Shown: positions 26,360-34,572 of the stretch, piece after piece
Position numbering within the stretch: the stretch's first letter is position 1
Layout of the letters: each line of letters opens with the position of its first letter
Source of the DNA: UBA961 sp014191195
GTDB taxonomy: Bacteria > Bacteroidota > Ignavibacteria > Kapaibacteriales > UBA961
Direction: 5' to 3'
DNA length: 64,000 nt
Assembly (NCBI GenBank): GCA_964204605.1
Contig: OZ123195.1
Coordinates: 2,294,001-2,358,000 of the forward strand
Translations under genes and position numbers: made by a program
Notes under the pieces: generated by a model
Told to the model about the DNA's origin: nothing
Seen by the model: only the letters and a program-made list of their open reading frames with translations
Databases searched by the model: none

Positions 26360-27364
26360 TACCTTTTGTTTTAATGCAAATTTAACAAGTAATAACATAA
26401 TTGGAACCTCGATCAGTGGTCCAATTACTGCAGCAAATGCTTGCCCAGAAGAAATCCCAAACACTGCAATGGCAACTGCTATTGCTAATTCAAAATTATT
26501 TGAAGCGGCTGTAAATGAAAGTGTAGTTGTCTTCTCATAATTTGTACCCATCCATCTACTTAGATACCAACTGACAAAGAACATGATGATAAAATACAAT
26601 GTCAGTGGTAAAGCTATTATTAATACATCAAAGGGCAATGAAATAATAGTTTCGCCTTTAATACTGAACATAATGATAATAGTTAGTAATAAAGCAATAA
26701 GAGTTAATGGACTAATCTTAGGAAGAAAAGTATATTCATACCAATCATTACCTTTTATAGCTATAAGTGTTTTACGAGAAATAAATCCTGCTATTAATGG
26801 AATGCCAAGATAAATCATCACACTAAATGCTATGTCATAAATGCTAATTGCTATTTCTGTGCTATTCATACCTAAGAAAGGTGGAAGCCAAGTAAGAAAA
26901 AACCATGCATATAGGCTATAAAATAGTACTTGAAACACACTGTTAAAAGCAACTAATCCGGCTGCATATTCTCTATTCCCACATGCTAAATCATTCCACA
27001 CAATTACCATTGCGATACATCTAGCTAAGCCAATCATAATTAAGCCCTGTATATATTCAGGTTTTCCGGGTAGAAAAACTAATGCTAATATGAACATCAG
27101 AATTGGCCCAATTATCCAGTTTTGAATTAATGATAAAATCAAAACCTTGGTATCTTTAAAGGATTCTCCAATAAGTTCATATTTAACTTTTGCCAATGGA
27201 GGATACATCATTAATATAAGGCCTAAAGCCAATGGGATATTTGTTGTTCCAGTACTTAAACTTTGTATATAATTAGGTATAGAGGGGAATATATAGCCAG
27301 CGATAATTCCCAAAAACATAGATAGGATTATCCATAGGGTAAGATATTTATCTAAAAATTTCAT
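26339..27364 (-). CDS. acr3: ACR3-family arsenite efflux permease
   Basis: Exports arsenite across the inner membrane using the proton gradient. About ten membrane helices span 341 aa. Family hallmarks are the conserved Cys116 in GLARCIAMVIVWNDLA, EYAAGLVAFNSVFQVL, and the SFTAASNNFELAIAVAIAVF helix near the C-terminus. The gene start overlaps the arsC stop by four bases, so the two are translated from one transcript. The 3' end overlaps the convergent secreted-protein gene by 21 bases. Confidence 0.93.
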   Translation of the reverse strand: MKFLDKYLTLWIILSMFLGIIAGYIFPSIPNYIQSLSTGTTNIPLALGLILMMYPPLAKVKYELIGESFKDTKVLILSLIQNWIIGPILMFILALVFLPGKPEYIQGLIMIGLARCIAMVIVWNDLACGNREYAAGLVAFNSVFQVLFYSLYAWFFLTWLPPFLGMNSTEIAISIYDIAFSVMIYLGIPLIAGFISRKTLIAIKGNDWYEYTFLPKISPLTLIALLLTIIIMFSIKGETIISLPFDVLIIALPLTLYFIIMFFVSWYLSRWMGTNYEKTTTLSFTAASNNFELAIAVAIAVFGISSGQAFAAVIGPLIEVPIMLLLVKFALKQKVLMKESS

Positions 27365-27789
27365 TTCTTTTCCAAAAATAAAGAAGGAATGAGCTGCACA
27401 TATTCTTTTATCTCATCTCTTACACGTCTGTAAATATCCAAGCCTAAGTGATCGGCAATATTTTTTGCCAAACTTGGGGGGTCATCAAAGGATTGATGAA
27501 TAGAGAGATGATTTCCTGGAATATATGGACATCGCTCTTTGGCTGAATCACATACAGTAATGATTATATCCCAGCTAATTTCAGGCAAATCACTAATCAA
27601 TTGTGAATGTTGTTTCGATATATCTATTCCAGATTCTTTCATAACTACAACTGCATTGGGGTTAAGTCCATGTGCTTCAATTCCAGCAGAGTAAACTGCA
27701 TACTGATTACTTAGCAGTGCTTTAGCCCAACCTTCTGCCATTTGTGAACGACAAGAATTACCAGTGCATAGAAATAAGATATTAATCAT
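27361..27789 (-). CDS. arsC: Thioredoxin-coupled arsenate reductase (LMW-PTP type)
   Basis: Reduces arsenate to arsenite for export by the adjacent permease. The phosphatase loop CTGNSCR holds Cys8 and Arg14. The two resolving cysteines are Cys80 and Cys87 in TVCDSAKERCP, with the same seven-residue spacing as in the staphylococcal enzyme (Cys82 and Cys89). The acid loop is SFDDPPS. At 142 aa it is standard. It is the first gene of a two-gene operon; no ArsR-like regulator is next to it. Confidence 0.95.
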   Translation of the reverse strand: MINILFLCTGNSCRSQMAEGWAKALLSNQYAVYSAGIEAHGLNPNAVVVMKESGIDISKQHSQLISDLPEISWDIIITVCDSAKERCPYIPGNHLSIHQSFDDPPSLAKNIADHLGLDIYRRVRDEIKEYVQLIPSLFLEKK

Positions 27790-27831
27790 AAAGTATTATC
27801 ATATTGTTGTTTGATTGCAATATCTAAAAAA

Positions 27832-27867
27832 ATCAAATTTGATAGTGTAAAGAAATTGTAAAGAAAT
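27832..27867. promoter_or_regulatory. Possible ars operator and adjacent tandem repeat
   Basis: ATCAAATTTGAT at 27832-27843 is a perfect 12-bp palindrome, 43 bases upstream of the arsC start. Immediately beside it TGTAAAGAAAT is repeated twice head to tail (27846-27856 and 27857-27867). The ATCAAA/TTTGAT half-sites resemble those bound by ArsR-type repressors in other bacteria. Binding here is inference. Confidence 0.45.
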
Positions 27868-27938
27868 TTTTTAAACAACCTAAATCTATGTGTATTAATA
27901 TCACATGTATAAACAGGTAAATATGTTAAAAATGAATA

Positions 27939-27964
27939 TAAGTATCTATACTAAGTATCTATAC
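27939..27964. repeat. 13-bp tandem duplication
   Basis: TAAGTATCTATAC occurs twice without a gap, in the 296-base divergent gap between arsC and the ATP-grasp gene. The rest of that gap is very AT-rich with no reading frame. Confidence 0.85.
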
Positions 27965-28085
27965 ATGGTACGTAAACAACAACATATTATGATAACAAAG
28001 GGGTAATGTAGTGATAAATTGTAGGTAACATAAACATGATAAATTTATAATATCTAACTAATTTATTTACGTATATATACCTATT

Positions 28086-29012
28086 ATGTCTGTTAAAACC
28101 ACTGTCGCAATTTTATACACACCATCAAAATTGACCCCTTGGAAAGAAAATATTAATCAGGAGACGATAGACTGTTTGAGTAATAATCTACCTGATTGGG
28201 TGCAATCAAATAGTATCTCATTTCAAGGATTTTCTCATTCATCAGCATTATTACTAAAGCAATATGACTTAGTGCTTAATGTATGCTATGGGTATTATGA
28301 AGCTGACCAAGTAGAAATAACTAAATGGCTTTCAGAACATTCGATTCATCATACTGGATCAGATCCTGAAGCAATGCTAATTGCCCAAGATAAATCTCTT
28401 CTTCCAGATATTTGTTCTCATTTGTCTTTACATACTCCAAGTCTTATAACAGAGTTATCCATGATAAATGAGCAAACACAATATATATATAAGCCACGCT
28501 TTGGAAGTTGTCATAGAAATATAAGTATACTTTCGGCGGCTGAGGCTAGATCAAAACTTGAAAATCCAGAATCAGAAATGCTTTTGCAACCATATATATT
28601 AGGCAGAGAGTTTTCTTTAGCAATAATTCCTTCTGAAAACATTAGAGACTATATAGCCTTGAAACCAGTAGAAATCTTACCCAAAGAGAGCAATGATTTT
28701 TTCATCGCTGGAAACAGTATTGTTCTTACCACAAAAAAATTCTCTCCTGATATTACAGTTTATGAAGAAAAAAAGCTAATGGAATCAGCTTTGAATATTC
28801 ACAATTATCTCGGATTATCGTGTATGAGCAGAATAGATATCAGGATGAATGATAAGGGAGACATATTTGTTCTTGATATTAATACTCTCCCTAACTTAGA
28901 CCCAGATCATTCACTTTTACCAAAAATATGTATTCATCAAGGGATTAATTATAACACGCTTCTAGATAGAGTAATAAAAATGGCTTTGAAGTTGAAAAGT
29001 AAGGAAGTATGA
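28086..29012 (+). CDS. D-alanine-D-alanine ligase-like ATP-grasp protein
   Basis: ATP-grasp carboxylate-amine ligase. The N-terminal substrate domain (TVAILYTPSKL, DLVLNVCYGYYEADQ, HHTGSDPEAMLIAQDKSLLP) resembles Ddl, in which the GSD segment binds substrate. The ATP-grasp part shows YIYKPRFGSCHRNI, LLQPYILGREFSLAII and the metal-binding end SRIDIRMN with DINTLPNLDP. At 308 aa it is close to Ddl size. It is not beside mur genes; a true cell-wall Ddl is usually in such a cluster, so this may ligate another amino acid pair. Confidence 0.75.
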   Translation: MSVKTTVAILYTPSKLTPWKENINQETIDCLSNNLPDWVQSNSISFQGFSHSSALLLKQYDLVLNVCYGYYEADQVEITKWLSEHSIHHTGSDPEAMLIAQDKSLLPDICSHLSLHTPSLITELSMINEQTQYIYKPRFGSCHRNISILSAAEARSKLENPESEMLLQPYILGREFSLAIIPSENIRDYIALKPVEILPKESNDFFIAGNSIVLTTKKFSPDITVYEEKKLMESALNIHNYLGLSCMSRIDIRMNDKGDIFVLDINTLPNLDPDHSLLPKICIHQGINYNTLLDRVIKMALKLKSKEV

Positions 29013-29081
29013 AATAGTATTATCTATAATAGAATTATAGTTAATGCAGAAAGGAAGATCTAATATCGTTTCTATAATTTT

Positions 29082-30509
29082 TCATGTAGGTCTTACAAAT
29101 TTCTTAAGGATTCTTTTTGCTTCTATCCGAGATTCATCGGTTTTTTTAATATCCCATAATATCACTGTTTTGTTTCTTGTCTCTTCTATATTTACGATAG
29201 GAAATGGATAATCAATTCCAAGTGTAAATGAATACATCGCCTCTTCTAATGGAGTTATAGACCAAGGCTTATGGATTAAATGCAAGGGAAGTGTACCTAG
29301 TTCTGGACACCACAGTTTAATAAATTCTGCCTGTGAATCATATTTTAAACTATTTGTTAGTGGATTATATGTTCTAATTGTATGGACTCCAGTAGAACCA
29401 GCTTGCATTTGAAACTGTGTAAAATGAATTCCAGGTTCATAATCTAAAAACTGCATAGCCAAATGATAAACCCCATGACGCCAATCTTGGAATAAATGGT
29501 GAGAAAAAAAAGATACCAGCATAGCCCTTAATCGAAAATTAATCCACCCTGTTGCTTTAACACATCTCATTCCTGCGTCAATTAGTGGGTACCCAGTTCT
29601 ACCTTCTTCCCATGCTTTGATAAAATGCTCATTTTTATCAGGCCAAACATTTTCAAAAGACTTGTTGATACAGTGAGTTTCATAACTGCAATCAGTTTCG
29701 AATTTTTGAATAAAGTGGCAATGCCATTTTAATCTCGATTGAATATTTTTATGATTTCTTGTGTCTTGAATTGTTGTAGAATGATTAACAATTTTTTGAT
29801 ATACTTGCTTTATTGATACATTTCCCCAAGCTAGATAAGGAGATAATCTACTACATGAAATTCTGCTTTTTAGTGGTTGTGAAATACTCATAGAATAATT
29901 CTGAATTCTCTTATCCAGAAAACTTTTTAAATAGATGTGTGCAAAATGTTCTCCAGCAGGTTGAAATTCTTTCGGATATCTTTTCATATCTGAAAGTAGT
30001 GATTCAGGAATATGAAAATCATGTTTCCAATGGATAATTTTTCCTGCTTTATATGTATTATCTATTAATGGCATATTTGCCGTCTTATACCAATCTTTAT
30101 CCCAATCTTTCCTGTTTTTGATGCCACGTTTAATACCATCCCTCTGACATTGAACCCAATTGATATCATGTTTAACGAAGAGTTTTTGTAAGTCTATATC
30201 AGTATCATATGTTAATTGAATTCCACTTTCTTGATAACTAAAAACATTCTTTACATCAAAACTCTGTATCAATGTTTTGTATACTTCATTTGATTTCCCA
30301 TAACACATTGAAATTTCTCCAGAATATTGCTGTAAAGTTATATTCATAGACAATAAACTGTGAAACTGAAATTGAAGATGTCTAATTGAAGTATCGGGAT
30401 AAGAAATGATATCTGGTAAAGACTCATTTTCTGCCATATACAATGGGGCATGATCTGTTAGGCGAAGATCCCTTTTTAGCCAGACTATATTTACAGATTG
30501 TTTTTGCAT
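29082..30509 (-). CDS. Cryptochrome/DNA photolyase family protein
   Basis: FAD-binding blue-light protein, probably a photolyase. Residues 1-130 are the Rossmann antenna domain (NIVWLKRDLRLTDHAPLY). The C-terminal FAD domain has SRLSPYLAWGNVS, RLKWHCHFIQKFE, GRTGYPLIDAGMRCVKATGW, FFSHHLFQDWRHG and YEPGIHFTQFQMQ. Compared with relatives I recall, about ten residues are missing between ESLP and IISYPDTSIRHLQFQ, which removes a Rossmann strand. The iron-sulfur cysteines of FeS photolyases are absent. It lies convergent to the ATP-grasp gene and upstream of tRNA-fMet's terminator. Confidence 0.88.
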   Translation of the reverse strand: MQKQSVNIVWLKRDLRLTDHAPLYMAENESLPDIISYPDTSIRHLQFQFHSLLSMNITLQQYSGEISMCYGKSNEVYKTLIQSFDVKNVFSYQESGIQLTYDTDIDLQKLFVKHDINWVQCQRDGIKRGIKNRKDWDKDWYKTANMPLIDNTYKAGKIIHWKHDFHIPESLLSDMKRYPKEFQPAGEHFAHIYLKSFLDKRIQNYSMSISQPLKSRISCSRLSPYLAWGNVSIKQVYQKIVNHSTTIQDTRNHKNIQSRLKWHCHFIQKFETDCSYETHCINKSFENVWPDKNEHFIKAWEEGRTGYPLIDAGMRCVKATGWINFRLRAMLVSFFSHHLFQDWRHGVYHLAMQFLDYEPGIHFTQFQMQAGSTGVHTIRTYNPLTNSLKYDSQAEFIKLWCPELGTLPLHLIHKPWSITPLEEAMYSFTLGIDYPFPIVNIEETRNKTVILWDIKKTDESRIEAKRILKKFVRPT

Positions 30510-30589
30510 TGAAATTTAAAACGAAATCCCTTTGATAGAAATTCCATTACATTGCAATCAGATGTCTTAAAAATAAACGATTAATGTAA

Positions 30590-30622
30590 AAAAAAAGCCC
30601 TGATTCAAAAAGAATCAAGGCT
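30590..30622 (-). terminator. Terminator of the tRNA-fMet transcript
   Basis: On the minus strand a stem of AGCC/GGCT plus TGATTC/GAATCA with one mismatch is followed by at least nine T. It lies 13 bases beyond the tRNA 3' end. Confidence 0.85.
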
Positions 30623-30634
30623 AAAAAAATATTG

Positions 30635-30707
<73 letters not shown>

Positions 30708-30720
30708 ATCAATGTGACTA

Positions 30721-30752
30721 CAAACATAGTGTATTTATCTGAGTAAGACAAA
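30721..30752 (-). promoter_or_regulatory. Bacteroidota consensus promoter for tRNA-fMet
   Basis: On the minus strand TTTG (30752-30749), a 20-base spacer and TATGTTTG (30728-30721) match the -33/-7 consensus of the Bacteroidota primary sigma factor. The start point would fall about 7 bases before the mature tRNA 5' end at 30707. Confidence 0.8.
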
Positions 30753-30823
30753 AGAAAATAGATATTCTTATAAGAGTCTAATGACTTCCTTCTTATTTGA
30801 CCAATGCTATATCTACTGATTTT

Positions 30824-31456
30824 TTACTCTTCAACATCATTGTTGAATATCTCTGAATTTCCATTCCAAAGCATAAACCGTGCTAAAGCAAGCTTCTTTT
30901 TTACTTGTTCGTCTTTGAATAATTGAAGAATTTGAAATTTTTTGATAGATTTTTCAATTTCTGTCTTCATATCGGGGTTTGCATCAATTTCCTTTTTAAT
31001 TAAGTCCTTTATTGATTTTTTCCATTCGATCAAAGAAGGTGCAGCCTCTTTACCAATGTTAATTAAGAGATTCTTATTGTTTATTGCTATAGGTTTTAGC
31101 TGAACTAAAAGATTTTTATATGATTCTTTTAAAGGGCTAATTCGTTTTTTTAACATCTCTGAAGTCTGTTCATTTTCGATATCTTTTGCAGAAACAATAT
31201 CTTTGGTAAGTTGAATTCTGGAAATTTTTAAAGCTGATGCTTGTTCTCTTAAAGCATTAAGAGTAGAAAAATCTTCAGTTGATAAGCCCTTGTCTAAAGT
31301 GGATTTCCACTCCGAAAGTTTAGGAAGAATATTCTGTTCAGCATATCCTTTTATTTTATCTTTAAGCCCATCTTTAGAAAGTAGTGCATAAACATGGAAA
31401 CTCTGAGAAAAAATCGATACAATAATTGTTGTGATAATAATTGAATACTTTTTCAT
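30824..31456 (-). CDS. Secreted helical protein, unknown function
   Basis: I cannot name the family. A signal peptide (MKKYSIIITTIIVSIF, cleavage near VYAL) precedes a wholly helical, lysine- and glutamate-rich chain of 210 aa. Two similar segments occur: ILPKLSEWKSTLDKGLSTED at about 43-62 and AAPSLIEWKKSIKDLIKKEI at about 135-154. They resemble short periplasmic proteins with an LTxxQ-like (Spy/CpxP) layout, a weak comparison. It lies 61 bases downstream of the DUF1460 amidase gene on the same strand, and may be in its operon. Confidence 0.6.
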   Translation of the reverse strand: MKKYSIIITTIIVSIFSQSFHVYALLSKDGLKDKIKGYAEQNILPKLSEWKSTLDKGLSTEDFSTLNALREQASALKISRIQLTKDIVSAKDIENEQTSEMLKKRISPLKESYKNLLVQLKPIAINNKNLLINIGKEAAPSLIEWKKSIKDLIKKEIDANPDMKTEIEKSIKKFQILQLFKDEQVKKKLALARFMLWNGNSEIFNNDVEE

Positions 31457-31517
31457 AATACAAATCCTTTAGTCTAATTGAAGTTTTATATGAAATCATG
31501 GTAGAAATAGTGTCATC

Positions 31518-32441
31518 TTATTTAATTGGTTCAAGCGGCCTAAGCACAGAAATTCCGATACTATTTGCATTGCCAGACAGAAACATAGAAATCCTTCTAT
31601 CTTTATACACTCTTTTCTTTAAAGAGGAGGCATGCATAAATAATGCACGGCCTTTTTCATCTTTAAAAATCATACCTGTATGAGAATAATCAAGTCCTGC
31701 TTTATTAGTAGCAATAGCAATAATATCACCAGTTTTTAATTGGTCTTCAATCCCTTTTACTTGGTCTGAAGGTATATACCAATGTTCTTGTGCATTAATT
31801 CTATTTTCGATTTCTGCGATTTTGGGTGTTAAAGTTGGATCTTTAACTAGTGCTGGATAATATTGAGGATTAGCCGACATGAATCCAACGTGTAGATTAA
31901 ATCTTTTTCCGCCTAGTTCCTTTGTCATATCTTTAATAACTTCTTTTTTTACATTATTCATTATCCATTCAGAAGTATAATGTAATCGTGATATATAGCC
32001 ATCTAATTCTCCATCACGATATCTTGTAAAAGTAACTTGTTCAAGTAATTTTGGAAATAAAGAGTCATTATCGAGATTTTTATTATTCATTTCAATTTTG
32101 AGAAGTCTGCTAATATTTAATGAGTTCTCAAAAAAAGTAACGCAGTCTAAACCAGCTAAATCAACTGTACATTGTTCGGATTCTTTTTCTAAAGTACCAC
32201 CTATATAGGGTATGCCAATTAAATTTTCTCCAATTTTTCCCATGCAATCCCCAATTGCTAATTGATCTGTACCATCTCTTCTTGCCCTAGCAATAAGATG
32301 ATTAAATCTTTCTCCAGTACAAAGTTCATTGTCTATAGTATTGTCCGTTTTTTTTAATTGATTTCCAAGTTGAATAATAGGAGAAAAATTAATTGTTATA
32401 AGACAACACAATAAGACTGTGTAAAATTTAGTTGAATTCAT
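31518..32441 (-). CDS. DUF1460 N-acetylmuramoyl-L-alanine amidase-like protein
   Basis: Periplasmic peptidoglycan amidase of the NlpC/P60-related DUF1460 family known from Bacteroides. A hydrophobic N-terminus (residues 5-25) acts as signal or anchor. The fold is marked by IGIPYIGGTLE, the nucleophile Cys100 in AGLDCVTFFEN, the SRLHYTSEWI segment and the catalytic His254 in DYSHTGMIF, followed by FMHASS. Length is 307 aa. It is divergent from the LCP-like gene, and both probably modify the cell wall or its polymers. Confidence 0.88.
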   Translation of the reverse strand: MNSTKFYTVLLCCLITINFSPIIQLGNQLKKTDNTIDNELCTGERFNHLIARARRDGTDQLAIGDCMGKIGENLIGIPYIGGTLEKESEQCTVDLAGLDCVTFFENSLNISRLLKIEMNNKNLDNDSLFPKLLEQVTFTRYRDGELDGYISRLHYTSEWIMNNVKKEVIKDMTKELGGKRFNLHVGFMSANPQYYPALVKDPTLTPKIAEIENRINAQEHWYIPSDQVKGIEDQLKTGDIIAIATNKAGLDYSHTGMIFKDEKGRALFMHASSLKKRVYKDRRISMFLSGNANSIGISVLRPLEPIK

Positions 32442-32666
32442 GTGTATTTACTTTTATTATTATTGATTTTAGGACATTTCATTTGTATTGCTTAAAATTG
32501 CAACCCGCTTATTAAACTGATTTTATATGTTTTAATTGTATCCTTACCCTTTAAAATATAATAGTTTCTCATATAGTTAACTTTTTCACATGATAGTAAA
32601 AGTTAATTGGGGATTAAAAAAAATTGGATAGTAAACGAGAACTCTACATGTGACTTTTACCTATTT

Positions 32667-33992
32667 ATGACCATGAAAATAACAAAAAGAACCGGAATAG
32701 CCTTAATAGTTCTCATAGCGATGCTTTTTGGAATTGTTGAATTCCTAAAAATTAGTGATCAAAATAATCAAGAAATAACTGAAACTCTAGCAGATACTAA
32801 GCCTACAAATAATATTGAAAAAGCCCAGATCATAAAAGAAGATTCAGAAACAATATTAGCTCTTGCTGTAGATTCCAATCAAGAAGATCTAATTGCATCC
32901 AATCTTGCAGATACTGTTATTGCTATAGCTGCACAGCCTGGAGAACCAGGGTATACTGTTCAAGCAATAAAAAAACACATTATAAAAACAAATGCAAAGA
33001 GAATTAATATTGCCTTGATAGGTGTTGATGCAAGGCTTGGAACTCTCTCTAAAAAGGCGGATGCAAATCATATTTTGTCTATAATTCCGGATAGTGGAAT
33101 AATAGAAATAATATCTATTCCAAGAGATACTCCTGCTGCAGCTGGTATGCCAGATTCATCTGGACAGAATAAACTAACGATAGTATATGCCACAAGGGGC
33201 ATAGGTGGTTACTTAAAAGAAGCTGCTAAAATTGCTAATCTCAATAAAATTGATTTTTATATTGAATTAGGTTTTTCTCAAGCAATGGGTATCATCGAAT
33301 TGCTTGGTAATCGTGATAGTAAATCTACATTGCAGGTTTTACGATCTAGAAAAGGCTTGGGTGGAGATGATTATCAACGATGTTTTAATCAAGGACAATA
33401 TATTAGACAAATGATTCTAAAACATTTTGATAAGGCTAGTGGATTATTTGGTGATCTTTTAATTCGTGGAGGTTTGTCACTATTTAATTCTAATGTATCT
33501 GCAGATAATGTTAAATATATTGTGTCTGAGTTAAGAAAAAATGGTTTTCCCAAAAGCCCAGACTGCATTACAGTAAGGGTGCGTCCGCAGTTAATGCAGA
33601 AATTTAAAGTCTATAATTTTGCTGATTCGGCAACAGTAAAGCAATTAAAAACTAAGATTGAACGCTTTAATACTTTTATGTCCAAAAAGGATACATCATA
33701 TCGATCTTCTAAGCAAATTAATATTGCTGAAAAGCTTAACAAAATTCTATCTACAGCTGCTGCCGATACTGCTAAAAGGTCTAAACAAGCTATCAATAAA
33801 CTCCAGGCTTATTTTGATCAACATGCTTGGTTACAGATTATGAATCAGCAAAGCAGAGAATCAATTAGATCGCGATTTGCCTCTATTTTATCTGTATCAT
33901 ATTGGAAATTAGGAAAGGGTGAGCAAGCTAAAAAAGTACTTGAAAAAGTTGAATTAGAAATACAGTTGTTTAATGCTAGCCAGACAAATTAA
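32667..33992 (+). CDS. LytR-CpsA-Psr (LCP)-like membrane-anchored protein
   Basis: ATG at 32667 (or 32673) is preferred to an upstream TTG, as the membrane anchor (TGIALIVLIAMLFGIVEFL) then sits at the N-terminus. A linker to about residue 100 is followed by the LCP core: INIALIGVDARLGTLSKKAD, IIEIISIPRDT and KIDFYIELGFSQAMGIIELL. In classical LCP enzymes an Arg and Asp follow the first strand; here the stretch reads KKADANH, so the active site is divergent. A helical, lysine-rich tail (about 310-435) is added. LCP proteins transfer polymers to peptidoglycan in Gram-positives; the role in this diderm is open. The mazG-like gene follows after 18 bases. Confidence 0.75.
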   Translation: MTMKITKRTGIALIVLIAMLFGIVEFLKISDQNNQEITETLADTKPTNNIEKAQIIKEDSETILALAVDSNQEDLIASNLADTVIAIAAQPGEPGYTVQAIKKHIIKTNAKRINIALIGVDARLGTLSKKADANHILSIIPDSGIIEIISIPRDTPAAAGMPDSSGQNKLTIVYATRGIGGYLKEAAKIANLNKIDFYIELGFSQAMGIIELLGNRDSKSTLQVLRSRKGLGGDDYQRCFNQGQYIRQMILKHFDKASGLFGDLLIRGGLSLFNSNVSADNVKYIVSELRKNGFPKSPDCITVRVRPQLMQKFKVYNFADSATVKQLKTKIERFNTFMSKKDTSYRSSKQINIAEKLNKILSTAAADTAKRSKQAINKLQAYFDQHAWLQIMNQQSRESIRSRFASILSVSYWKLGKGEQAKKVLEKVELEIQLFNASQTN

Positions 33993-34010
33993 TAAGCAAA
34001 AGGAATTGAT

Positions 34011-34358
34011 ATGGTAGAGAAATCACAACAATTAATTGATATCATCATCAGCTATGAACACTTGATTCAAGAATCATTTGCGAATTATCAGAATGCACAT
34101 TTTCCTGCTAGAAACCCAGAGTTTTTCTGTTTGGAATTATGTGGAGAAGCTGGAGAATTAGCAAATTTGGAAAAAAAATTATGGAAGGGTAAAGATATAC
34201 CAATGCAAGCAGTAAAAGAAGAAATTGCAGATGTATTTATATGTATTCATAACTATGCAAATGCAAGGGGAATTAACTTAGCAGATGCAGTTTCTGAAAA
34301 ACTAAAGAAAATTGAAGAAAAACGTTCTGATCATGAACAATTAGGCACAATTTATTGA
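34011..34358 (+). CDS. MazG-like nucleotide pyrophosphohydrolase
   Basis: Small all-alpha NTP pyrophosphatase, probably for house-cleaning of non-canonical nucleotides. The metal site is the E-x-x-E pattern in LELCGEAGELANLEKKLWKG followed by EEIADVFICIHNYA. At 115 aa it is a single-domain form. AAGGA lies 7 bases before the ATG. The ending RSDHEQLGTIY is typical of the family. It follows the LCP-like gene closely. Confidence 0.88.
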   Translation: MVEKSQQLIDIIISYEHLIQESFANYQNAHFPARNPEFFCLELCGEAGELANLEKKLWKGKDIPMQAVKEEIADVFICIHNYANARGINLADAVSEKLKKIEEKRSDHEQLGTIY

Positions 34359-34469
34359 TGTATTTCTATGCATAATTGGATTTATTTTGAATCCGATAAA
34401 GACTCTGTAACTATATTGAACTTTTTTTGTCTCTAAATCTGTTAAAAGTTAAATATTTGATACTTTTCT

Positions 34470-34489
34470 ATACCTAATTATTTAGGTAT
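34470..34489. repeat. Perfect inverted repeat upstream of an Omp28-like gene
   Basis: ATACCTAA and TTAGGTAT face each other with four bases between them, about 85 bases before the following ATG. No T-run follows, so a terminator is unlikely; an operator is possible. Confidence 0.6.
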
Positions 34490-34572
34490 TATAAGTAAAT
34501 TGCATTATTCTTAAAACACACTGATAAAGTTTATTATTACATTATTTTAATACAATTTTTTTAAGGAAAAAA

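Noticed and set aside
29082..30509. Iron-sulfur photolyase (FeS-BCP)
   Set aside because: The cluster cysteines near the C-terminus are absent; the C-terminus follows the class with WRHG and YEPG motifs instead.
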